13,117 bases of DNA from positions 1-13,117 of the forward strand of contig JAEYAL010000357.1 of the NCBI GenBank assembly GCA_023404805.1, given 5' to 3'. The position numbers and the translations under genes are program-made. Of the stretch, positions 1 through 7,324 are shown one piece after another. Position 1 is the first letter of the stretch, and each line of letters starts with the position of its first letter. Origin of the DNA: Actinomycetes bacterium (GTDB lineage Bacteria > Actinomycetota > Thermoleophilia > Solirubrobacterales > Solirubrobacteraceae). Under the pieces are notes generated by a model, which searched no databases, was not told the origin of the DNA, and saw only the letters and a list, made by a program, of their open reading frames with translations.

Positions 1-468
1 CCGCACGAGGCTGCCGATCGACTCGTCGCCGTCGGGCGCGCGCCCCGGCAGGACGAGGTCGAGCCCGGCGCGGACGAGGCCGGCCGGCCCGAGCAGTCCG
101 GAGCGCACGAACGGCATCGGCCCGCCCGGCAGCCCGGCAAGGATCCCCGGCGGCAGCACCTTCAGCGTGCCGCCCACCAGCAGGCGCGCCGATCCCGAGC
201 CCGGGGCGACCAGCTCGTCTTCGATGCCCAGCTCGCGGCACAGCTCCGCCGCCCAGGGCGCGCGCACGAGCAGCGAATCCGGGCCGAAGTCGACGGGGCG
301 CCCGGCGAACGTGTCAGTGCGGATCCAGCCGCCGAACCGGTTAGAGGCTTCCAACACCGTCACCTGCAGCGCGCCGTCCGGCGCCTGGGACAGCAGCCGG
401 TGCGCGGCCGCCAGACCGGAGATGCCGCCGCCGATCACGGCCACGCGGGTCACGGGAGCTTGCGCCAC
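1..468 (-). CDS. hemG: Porphyrinogen oxidase HemG/HemY (CgoX) type, N-terminal part; runs off left edge
   Basis: This encodes the first 156 residues of an FAD-dependent porphyrinogen oxidase. The FAD-binding Rossmann start is clear: V-A-V-I-G-G-G-I-S-G-L-A-A-A-H (G13-G14-G15-x-x-G18). It is followed by VLEAS with the expected ribose-binding Glu40, then R-F-G-G-W-I-R-T and a GPDSLL segment typical of bacterial HemY. In actinobacteria this enzyme usually oxidises coproporphyrinogen III to coproporphyrin III (CgoX), the substrate made through HemE and used by the ferrochelatase. That assignment is family knowledge, not visible here. I chose the GTG at 468 because a GGGGTGA ribosome-site-like stretch lies just upstream; in-frame ATGs at 513 and 504 would add 12-15 residues. 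The C-terminal half is outside the window. It sits on the same strand as hemE and hemH but is separated from them by the large plus-strand gene. Confidence 0.9.
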   Translation of the reverse strand, partial: MAQAPVTRVAVIGGGISGLAAAHRLLSQAPDGALQVTVLEASNRFGGWIRTDTFAGRPVDFGPDSLLVRAPWAAELCRELGIEDELVAPGSGSARLLVGGTLKVLPPGILAGLPGGPMPFVRSGLLGPAGLVRAGLDLVLPGRAPDGDESIGSLVR

Positions 469-618
469 GGCAGTCACCCCCGCCGCGATGCGGAGCCGCG
501 CCATGACACGCATCGGGGAGGGCTGCTGAGCGGCGAGCGGCGAAACACCACTGCCCAGTCTGACGCGTGAGCGCGGCGGCAGGGCACGGGCGCACGCCGG
601 GTTCGCAAGCTGTGTGAG

Positions 619-634
619 TACGCACTCCTGCGTA
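619..634. promoter_or_regulatory. Perfect 6-bp inverted repeat, candidate operator
   Basis: TACGCA (619-624) and TGCGTA (629-634) form a perfect inverted repeat around a 4-base CTCC spacer. It lies in the 186-base gap between hemG and the large secreted-protein gene, directly next to the possible -35 element at 635-640. The position fits a repressor or activator site. A small RNA hairpin is also possible. No regulator can be named. Confidence 0.4.
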
Positions 635-663
635 TTGCCGCCGGTGTCCCCCTTCGGTACCGT
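635..663 (+). promoter_or_regulatory. Possible promoter of the large secreted-protein gene
   Basis: TTGCCG at 635-640 and TACCGT at 658-663 are 17 bases apart, matching an actinobacterial TTGnnn / TAnnnT arrangement. Transcription would start near 670, leaving about 30 bases of leader before the GTG at 700. The match is short, so this is a candidate only. Confidence 0.3.
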
Positions 664-699
664 CGCCTTTTTCGGCTACCTCGTCCCAGAAAGCGTGCC

Positions 700-3600
700 G
701 TGCCCACCCACCTGGTCCGCCTCCTTGTCGCGGCGACGCTCGTCGTCGCCGGCTTCTTCAGCGCTGCGTCGCCCGCGTCGGCGCGCTACATCCAGATCAA
801 GGGCTCCTACGCGGTCGAGACGAAGACCTACGGCGTCAAGTCCTGCGTCGTCGTGGCCTTTATCCGCTGGTCGGGCTACGAGTACGCCAAGCAGGCCTCC
901 GGCATCGCCGAGTTCAACGGGAAGGACAGCCGCTCGGACAGCGGCAACGCTCCGGACTACCACGACGTCGTCAACCACGGCGGCGCCGTCTTCACCGCGC
1001 CGGGAGGCACCCACCAGGTCGTCTGGGGCACCTCGTGGAAGAACGGCAGCGACGACTGCAGCGATATGTACGCCAAGTACATGGAGTGGGGCGGCAATCC
1101 TCGCGTGGAGCTCTGGGTCGAGGACGAGCCGAGCGCGAGCTTCACGGCGAAGGAGCTCAGCAACGAGAAGGGCGCTTTTGACTTCACGTCGACGTCCAAG
1201 AGCCCGCTGAACCGGCCGCTGCTCAACGAGTGGGACCTCGGCGACGGCACGGCCAAGACCGGCGACACGTTCATCCACCGCTACGCAAAGCCCGGCGCCT
1301 ACCTCGTCAAGCTCACGACCACCGACACCGAGGCCGACCTCACTGCCGCGGCCAAGCAGACGGTCTATGCGGCTGCGCCGTCGCTCAGCGCGTCGATCCT
1401 CTGGGACGAGGACATCGAAGTCGGTGGGCGTTTGCCGCTCGACGAGCCGATCGACATCACGGTGCGCGTGCGCGCGAGCGAGGGGGTCGGCGACCTCAGC
1501 GACCTCACCTTCTCCGGCGACGACGTGCTCACGGTCTTCGGCGGATCGGACCTCGTGGAACTCGACGCCGACGCGGCGCCCGCCCCGTTCACGCTCGCGC
1601 CCGGTGAGCGCCGCGACTTCAAGGCCAAGCTCACCGCCCATAGCCAAGGCGAGCTGGAGCTCTCCACGAGCATCGAAGGCAAGGACGCCGCAGGCGGCTA
1701 CGTCAGCGATTCCCCGAGCCGCTACGCCAAGCTCGGCCAAGACCTCGAGGTGAAGGTCACGCCCGTCCCAGGCGAACTCGACCTGGAGTTCGACGCGCAG
1801 ACCGGCAAGCCGATCGCCAAGCAGACGAGCGTCACGGTCGACGTGAAGAACATCCTCGGCGAGACGATCGAGAACGCCAAGCTCGACATGCTGGCGGTCC
1901 CGAAGACGCAGATCTCGCGCGACCCGTCGACGCCCAAGCCGCTCGTCTGGTTCAAGTACACCGACGCGGGCGGCGGCACCAGCATCGTCCAGGGCGGCAC
2001 CGCCGGCGGCCAGATCGCGCGCGACCTGCCGATCGGCGACCTCGCCGCAGGCGAGTCGGTGCAGCTCAAGCTCACCGCCTTCGCCCAGGAGAAGGCGCGC
2101 GTACGCGTGACCGGCATCGTGCGCGGCGTCGTCGACGACGGCGATGGCCCGCGCGAGGCCGCCGGATCGCACCGCGCGGACGTGCGGATCGGCCAGCCGA
2201 CGCTGCTGCGGGTGCTGCCCGACAACGCCGCCGTCACGCAGAGCAAGGCTGGCGGCCTCTGGCCGCTCAGCTCGAAGATCGAGAACGTCAGCCCGAGCGA
2301 GACCGTGACGGTCCGCGTGCTGACCCACAAGCTCGGCAACACCGTCGGCGAGCCTGTCGACGACTCGCTGTCGGTCACGAAGAACCCGCTCGGCACCATC
2401 GTCGAACTCGGCCCCGGCGAGAACCTGCTCCTCTCGGGCAACTTCTCGAGCGACCCGAACGGCGGGACCCGGTCGACCGTCGACCTGATCATCGACGGCT
2501 GGGTCGACGACCCCGACAACGGCGAGGAGCGCCAGCTCCACCCCGACGAGATCGCGGTGCTCGACCAGCCCAACGGCGACCCGGCGACCCGCCGGCAGGT
2601 CTCGATCGACACCAGCGTGCCGACCACCTCGGACTGGTCGGCGCCGTCGCTGGCCTGGTACTTCACCGACGGCTTCGCGCGCGGCTTCGGCAAGTGGGTC
2701 GACAGCACGATCGACACCGGCAAGGGGCTGGCGCTCGGCGCCCAGCACGCCGCGACGTGGATGTTCTACCTGCCGTCGACGGTGTGGAAGTACATGTCGC
2801 CGGCCGAGCGCCAGCAGGCGATGAAGGAGATCTCCGAGGAGCTGACCGGCGCCTACGCCGCGCTCAAGAAGGTCTCGTTGGCGCAGGCCCGCGCAGCGGT
2901 CGACCAGGCGCTGCAGAAGAAGCTCGTGCCGATGTTCGAGGCCTACGAGCACGGCGACGTCGACAAGATCGCCGGCCAGGCTGGCGAGCTGCTCGGCGAA
3001 GCCGCCCCCGACCTGATCATCGACGCCGCCACCAGCGTGATCGGCGCCCAGCGCACGGTCGCGAAGTACGGCCTCGGCGTGCTCCACAAGGCCGACGAGG
3101 CGCAGGAAGCCGGCAAGGCGGGCCGCTTGGCGGCGAAGGGCATCAAGGGCTTTGAGCCCGGCGACGCCGTCGACTTCGCGCAGGCCAAGAAGTACTGGGG
3201 GATGGACTCGATCCTCGACGAGAAGCTGCGCAACTACCTGAAGGACAAGGACTTCGTGATCTCGATGCGCGAGCGCAGCCCGGGGTCGATCAAGCGCCTG
3301 GCCGAGGGCGCGCTGGGCAAGATCGAGATGGTCAAGTCCAAGAACGTGTCGTCGCTCGACGTGAAGTACCTCGGGTTCGCCGAAGAGCACCTCGATTTCG
3401 CGATGTACAAGCAGATGGACAAGTGGAGCAACGTCCAAGCCGGGGTGCTCGCGCAGAACCCTGGCCTCGGCTTCTTCGAGCGCCGCGAGCTCCTCGCGAA
3501 GGTCAAGGCCCGCTGGAAGCAGCGCGCCGACGAGTTCGTGAAGGAGAGCAAGAAGATGAACGCGTTCGTCACGACCGACACCGGCGAGAAGTTCGGCAAG

Positions 3601-5055
3601 ATCCCCGTCCCGAACAAGAAGTGGGGGCTCAACCCCAACGGCAACGTCGACCCGGAGATCGAGTTCGGCGACGTGTGGGACAAGCGCGAGTTCAAGCTCG
3701 CCGAGGCCGGCAAGAGCGCCGACGTCCCCGGCACCAAGGACGGCCTCCCGGCGTTCCAGCCGCAGATCATGGGCGAGACGGCAAGCGGCAAGGGCTACAA
3801 GCCGCTCACCGGCGACATGGACATGATCGCCATCGTCGACAAGAACGGGAAGATCCCGGACGAGGACACGCGCTTCCAGATCTACCGCGACCTCGCGGAG
3901 ATGGGGTTCCAGCACCCGGAGTCGCTGACGTGGAACGACGCGGCCGGCCGCGCGAAGTACCTCAAGGACTTCGACATCGCCAGCGGCGACGACGGCCAAG
4001 CCCTGCTCGCGTACATGCCTGGTGGCGAGACGAAGGCGATCAAGCTCGACACCCGCAAGTGGAAGACCGAGCTCGACCTCTCAAAGGGCTTCGACGGCTT
4101 CATGCAGCTGCAGGGCATGCGGATGACGGTCGGCGAGGTGATCAAGGGGATCGCGCAGACGCAGATCGGCGACGCGCTCCCCGATCCCTCGACGGTGCCC
4201 GCCGACGAGGACGGCCCGCAGCCCTACCTCGGTGTTCCCGGCGAGGACGGCGCGGACTACGACTCGGGCGACGACTCGCCGCTCGTGCGTGAGAACAGCG
4301 ACGGGACGATGTCGCAGTTCGATCCGGACACGGGCCGCTGGGTTCCCGTCCCCGCTCCGCCAAAGGGCACGCCTGTGAAGACCGTGCCGCAGACCGGCAT
4401 CACGAGCCCGGCGTCGCCAGGCGACACGTCGGTGAAGGTGATCGGCCAGGACAAGCTCGGTGCGGCGTCGGGCCGGTCGCTCGGCCGCGCGCTGGGCAAG
4501 TCGGACTGGTTCAAACCGGGCGACGCGATCGTCGTCAACCCCGGTGGCAAGACCGAGGAGCGCGCCACCGTGCAGTCGGCCAGCCCGCTCACGGTGACGG
4601 CGCCGCTCAAGTTCAAGCACTGGGAAGGCGAGATCGTCGCGCTCGTGCCGAAGGCGCGTCCCGTGCCCGTGATGCCGACGCCGCCGTCGAACCCAGGCGC
4701 GCAGCCCGGCCCCGGAGGCGGCGCGCCGCAGGCCGACACGAAGCTGGTCCTGCCGAGCGCCGCGAAGGCGCCGAAGCTCACCGGCACGGTGCGCGTCGGC
4801 AAGACCGTGACCTGCAAGAACGCCGCGTGGCAGGGCTCTGCCCCGCTGGCCTACACCTACGCGTGGGAGACCTCCGCCAAGACCGGCAAGAAGGCCAAGT
4901 GGACGGCGATCCGCAAGCAGGCCAAGCCCACGCTCAAGGTGCCGTCGAACACCGCCGGCCGCCAACTGCGCTGCACCGTGACGGCGGCCAACGGCGCAGG
5001 CAAGGCCGCGAAGTCGTCGGCGCCGAAGAAGGTGGCGGCGGCGAAGCGCCGCTAA
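700..5055 (+). CDS. Large secreted multidomain protein with PKD, nucleotidyl-cyclase-toxin-like and Ig-like domains
   Basis: The product has 1451 residues. The GTG start gives a good signal peptide: a basic start, a hydrophobic core (about 5-21), and an Ala-Ser-Ala cleavage site near residue 29, so it is exported. Visible parts: an unknown domain with a likely C49-C120 pair (30-142); a PKD domain (about 143-224) with WDLGDGT and YAKPGAYLVKL; beta-rich repeats (about 225-640); a helical region (about 648-815) recalling the stalk or pre-toxin segments of polymorphic toxins; a region (about 945-1120) with KPLTGDMDMIAI (D1039, D1041) and H1072/N1079, like the oedema factor/ExoY cyclase core; an acidic linker (about 1163-1200); a small beta domain (about 1243-1320); and an Ig-like C-terminus with C1372 and C1425. 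No immunity-type gene is adjacent. Composition matches the neighbours. Reality of the gene is near certain; the cyclase-like reading is inference (about 0.5). Confidence 0.93.
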   Translation: MPTHLVRLLVAATLVVAGFFSAASPASARYIQIKGSYAVETKTYGVKSCVVVAFIRWSGYEYAKQASGIAEFNGKDSRSDSGNAPDYHDVVNHGGAVFTAPGGTHQVVWGTSWKNGSDDCSDMYAKYMEWGGNPRVELWVEDEPSASFTAKELSNEKGAFDFTSTSKSPLNRPLLNEWDLGDGTAKTGDTFIHRYAKPGAYLVKLTTTDTEADLTAAAKQTVYAAAPSLSASILWDEDIEVGGRLPLDEPIDITVRVRASEGVGDLSDLTFSGDDVLTVFGGSDLVELDADAAPAPFTLAPGERRDFKAKLTAHSQGELELSTSIEGKDAAGGYVSDSPSRYAKLGQDLEVKVTPVPGELDLEFDAQTGKPIAKQTSVTVDVKNILGETIENAKLDMLAVPKTQISRDPSTPKPLVWFKYTDAGGGTSIVQGGTAGGQIARDLPIGDLAAGESVQLKLTAFAQEKARVRVTGIVRGVVDDGDGPREAAGSHRADVRIGQPTLLRVLPDNAAVTQSKAGGLWPLSSKIENVSPSETVTVRVLTHKLGNTVGEPVDDSLSVTKNPLGTIVELGPGENLLLSGNFSSDPNGGTRSTVDLIIDGWVDDPDNGEERQLHPDEIAVLDQPNGDPATRRQVSIDTSVPTTSDWSAPSLAWYFTDGFARGFGKWVDSTIDTGKGLALGAQHAATWMFYLPSTVWKYMSPAERQQAMKEISEELTGAYAALKKVSLAQARAAVDQALQKKLVPMFEAYEHGDVDKIAGQAGELLGEAAPDLIIDAATSVIGAQRTVAKYGLGVLHKADEAQEAGKAGRLAAKGIKGFEPGDAVDFAQAKKYWGMDSILDEKLRNYLKDKDFVISMRERSPGSIKRLAEGALGKIEMVKSKNVSSLDVKYLGFAEEHLDFAMYKQMDKWSNVQAGVLAQNPGLGFFERRELLAKVKARWKQRADEFVKESKKMNAFVTTDTGEKFGKIPVPNKKWGLNPNGNVDPEIEFGDVWDKREFKLAEAGKSADVPGTKDGLPAFQPQIMGETASGKGYKPLTGDMDMIAIVDKNGKIPDEDTRFQIYRDLAEMGFQHPESLTWNDAAGRAKYLKDFDIASGDDGQALLAYMPGGETKAIKLDTRKWKTELDLSKGFDGFMQLQGMRMTVGEVIKGIAQTQIGDALPDPSTVPADEDGPQPYLGVPGEDGADYDSGDDSPLVRENSDGTMSQFDPDTGRWVPVPAPPKGTPVKTVPQTGITSPASPGDTSVKVIGQDKLGAASGRSLGRALGKSDWFKPGDAIVVNPGGKTEERATVQSASPLTVTAPLKFKHWEGEIVALVPKARPVPVMPTPPSNPGAQPGPGGGAPQADTKLVLPSAAKAPKLTGTVRVGKTVTCKNAAWQGSAPLAYTYAWETSAKTGKKAKWTAIRKQAKPTLKVPSNTAGRQLRCTVTAANGAGKAAKSSAPKKVAAAKRR

Positions 5056-5081
5056 CGCGGGCGGGAAGCCTCGCGCCGACC

Positions 5082-5127
5082 AACGTCCCGACATAGCCGC
5101 CGCCCTGGCGGAGAAGGCGAGGACGTT
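5082..5127. terminator. Possible shared terminator between converging genes
   Basis: The 88-base gap between the two converging stop codons (5055 and 5144) contains AACGTCC (5082-5088) and its exact complement GGACGTT (5121-5127). An inner CCGCC/GGCGG hairpin (5097-5101 with 5107-5111) lies between them. There is no T-tract on either side, so it would be a U-less terminator working in both directions at best. The stems are short and could arise by chance at this GC content. Confidence 0.3.
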
Positions 5128-5143
5128 CGCCGCCGGCGTCGGC

Positions 5144-6211
5144 TTAGGCCGAGGCGCGGTCGGGCTGGTCGGTCAGGGTCCCGCGGGCGCCCTGGCGGCC
5201 GGCGTGCTCGGGCTTGCCGGTGTGGGTCGCGTGGCGGTCGGCGGCGGCCTGCTCGGCAGCCGACGGGCCTGGTTCCCTGCGGATCGCGTCGAGCACGACA
5301 TCGCGGAGCGTCGCGATGAACGGCGCTTCGGTGTTCGGCATCGCGGTGCGGGCAAACGCCAGGCCGAGATCCTCAGCGGCGGCTTTGGTCTCGATGTCGA
5401 GGTCGTAGAGCACTTCGAGGTGGTCGCTCACGAACCCGCAGGCGCAGACGATGACGCCCTCGCGGCCGTCCTCCTTGAGGTGCGGCAGGATCTCGAGGAT
5501 GTCCGGGCCGAGCCACGGCGTGGCGGTCTGGCCGGCGCTCTGCCAGCCCGTCGACCAGTGCTCGAGACCGACAGCCTGCGCGACCGCTTCGGCCGTCTCG
5601 CGCAGCGAGACGGGGTACGGATCGCCGTCCTGCAGGATCCGCACCGGCAGCGAGTGCGCGGTGAAGACGACCTCGGTGTTGCCGCGCACGTCCTCCGGCA
5701 GCTGGGCAAGCGCGGCGCGCACGGCGCCAGCGAGCCAGTCGATGTAGCCGGGCGCCAGGTGCCAGTCGTCGACGAGATCCAGCGGCGTATCGGGCGTGAC
5801 CTCTGCGGCGGTTCGGCGCGCGCGGCCGAGGTACTCGGCGACCGACATCGTCGACCAATGCGGCGCGAAGACGATCCCGACGATGCGGTCGGCGCCCTGC
5901 GCGGCGAGCGCCTCGACGGCGTCTTCGATGAACGGCGAGGAGTGCTTCTGCCCCAGCTCGACGGCGACCAGCTCGGTGCCGGCATCGCGCACGGCCGCAG
6001 CGAGCGCATCCATCTGCGCGCGCGTGATCTCCAAGAGCGGCGAGCGGCCGCCCGGGAGCTGCGCGTAGCGCTCGGCGAGCTCGTCCACGACCTCCTGCGA
6101 CGGCGCGTGGCCGTGGCGGATGTGCGTGTAGTACTCCATCACCTCGCTCGGATCGGTCGCCGTGCCGTAGGCCATGGCCAGCAGGCCGATCTTCTGCGGG
6201 GGTGTGCTCAC
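5144..6211 (-). CDS. hemH: Ferrochelatase, probably coproporphyrin ferrochelatase (CpfC)
   Basis: The product has 355 residues and inserts iron into the porphyrin in the late haem pathway. It closely follows the Bacillus-type enzyme: LLAMAYGTA with the conserved Tyr15, YYTHIRHG (27-34), the catalytic His186 in TAHSLP, GWQSAG and PWLGPD (222-237), and Glu266 in GFVSDHLEVLYD. Only two cysteines occur (C256, C258), so the four-Cys [2Fe-2S] ligand set known from mycobacterial ferrochelatase is absent. A polar tail after about residue 312 extends past the Bacillus length. The GTG start at 6211 overlaps the hemE stop in a GTGA junction with no clear ribosome site, implying translational coupling. 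Actinobacteria generally use coproporphyrin III as substrate and finish with HemQ/ChdC; neither point is shown by this window. Confidence 0.96.
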   Translation of the reverse strand: MSTPPQKIGLLAMAYGTATDPSEVMEYYTHIRHGHAPSQEVVDELAERYAQLPGGRSPLLEITRAQMDALAAAVRDAGTELVAVELGQKHSSPFIEDAVEALAAQGADRIVGIVFAPHWSTMSVAEYLGRARRTAAEVTPDTPLDLVDDWHLAPGYIDWLAGAVRAALAQLPEDVRGNTEVVFTAHSLPVRILQDGDPYPVSLRETAEAVAQAVGLEHWSTGWQSAGQTATPWLGPDILEILPHLKEDGREGVIVCACGFVSDHLEVLYDLDIETKAAAEDLGLAFARTAMPNTEAPFIATLRDVVLDAIRREPGPSAAEQAAADRHATHTGKPEHAGRQGARGTLTDQPDRASA

Positions 6212-7260
6212 GCGAGGGTCTTGTTGGCGGTGTGCTCGGCGACGAGGCGCACGATCTCGCCGGGGACCTCGGGATCGGTCTCCGGGAGCACGCCGTGGCC
6301 GAGGTTGAAGACGTGGCCGGTCGCCGGCGCGCTTTGGAGTACGCGCAGCACCTCGGCGTGGATCACCTCGCGCGGGGCGAGGAGCACCGCGGGGTCGAGG
6401 TTGCCCTGGATCGCGCAGCGCTCCGGCACGAGCTGGCGGGCGTCGCGCAGGTCGATGCGCCAGTCGATGCCGACGCAGTCCGCGCCCGTCTCGGCGAGCA
6501 GGTCGAGCAGGTGGCCGGTGCCGACGCCGAAGATCGTGCGCGGCACGCCGAGCGACTCCAGCTCGGTGAAGAGGTCGCGCATCACGGGCAGGACGTACTG
6601 CTCGTACTGGCGGCGGGTCAGCGTCCCGATCCACGAGTCGAAGACCTGCACGGCCTGGGCGCCCGCGGCGACCTGCGCCCGCAGCGAGGCGATGGCGATC
6701 GCCGAGAGGCGGCGCAGCAGCGCGTCGAACAACGCCGGGTCCTGGAGCATCAGCGCCTTCGTGAGCGACTGCTGCTTGCTCGGCCCGCCCTCGACGAGGT
6801 AGCTCGCGAGCGTGAACGGGGCGCCGGCGAAGCCGATCAGCGGCGTCTCGCGGCCGAGCTCGGCGACGATGATCTTGATCGTCTCGGCGAGCGCGGGCAT
6901 GTCGACGTCGGGCTCGAAGTCGCGCAGACGCGCGAGGTCGGCCTCGCGGCGGATCGGCCGTTCGACGACCGGGCCGACGCCGCCCTTGATCTCGACGCCG
7001 AAGCCGATCGCATCGAGCGGCGTGACGATGTCGGAGAAGAGGATCGCCGCGTCGACGCCGTGGCGGCGGACCGGCTGGAGCGTCACCTCAGCGGCGAGCT
7101 CGGGGCGCTGGCAGATCTCGAGCAGCGACCCCTGCTTGCGGATCTCCAGGTACTCGGGCAGGGAGCGGCCGGCCTGGCGCATGAACCAGACGGGGGTTCG
7201 CTCCACCGGCTCGCGCCTCAGCGCGCGGACGAGTAGAGGTGCGGCCACGGCATCGCCCAT
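6208..7260 (-). CDS. hemE: Uroporphyrinogen decarboxylase
   Basis: The product has 350 residues, the usual family length. It removes four acetate carboxyls from uroporphyrinogen III to give coproporphyrinogen III in the cytoplasm. Family signatures are present: RQAGRSLPEY with Arg28 and Arg32, LFSDIVTPL with the key Asp77, GFAGAPFTLASYLVEGG (143-159) including Tyr154, FDSW (207-210), the GNLDP segment (286-290) and NLGHGVLPETDP with His322. The usual Tyr after the second Arg of the first motif is Ser here. The ATG at 7260 follows a GGGAG only two bases away; a TACCCT -10-like hexamer at 7268-7273 on the minus strand would give a nearly leaderless mRNA, so its own promoter is possible. Otherwise it could be read from the deacetylase gene 64 bases upstream. 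Its stop overlaps the hemH start. Confidence 0.97.
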   Translation of the reverse strand: MGDAVAAPLLVRALRREPVERTPVWFMRQAGRSLPEYLEIRKQGSLLEICQRPELAAEVTLQPVRRHGVDAAILFSDIVTPLDAIGFGVEIKGGVGPVVERPIRREADLARLRDFEPDVDMPALAETIKIIVAELGRETPLIGFAGAPFTLASYLVEGGPSKQQSLTKALMLQDPALFDALLRRLSAIAIASLRAQVAAGAQAVQVFDSWIGTLTRRQYEQYVLPVMRDLFTELESLGVPRTIFGVGTGHLLDLLAETGADCVGIDWRIDLRDARQLVPERCAIQGNLDPAVLLAPREVIHAEVLRVLQSAPATGHVFNLGHGVLPETDPEVPGEIVRLVAEHTANKTLA

Positions 7261-7324
7261 CGCTCCCAGGGTACGCCAACAGCGCGCGCCGCGGTTTCGC
7301 TGGCGCGCGGGGGCGTGGCGCCCG

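Noticed and set aside
469..513. Longer hemG start at ATG 513 or 504
   Set aside because: The extra 12-15 residues do not resemble the family and there is no ribosome site before them. They cannot be fully excluded.
676..3999. 1107-codon open frame on the minus strand opposite the secreted-protein gene
   Set aside because: Its translation is a monotonous Arg/Val/Leu/Asp/Ala mix with no motif, typical of the antisense frame of a GC-rich gene. The plus-strand frame has a signal peptide and recognisable domains.
514..5143. Mobile island or prophage carrying the secreted-protein gene
   Set aside because: No integrase, transposase, tRNA, flanking direct repeats or composition shift was seen.
6212..6634. 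Upstream extension of the hemH frame into hemE
   Set aside because: The extension is Arg/Pro-rich and overlaps hemE. The family's N-terminus (LLAMAYGT) begins right after the GTG at 6211.
5204..6802. 532-codon plus-strand open frame across hemH and hemE
   Set aside because: It is the antisense shadow of two firmly identified enzymes and shows no domain of its own.
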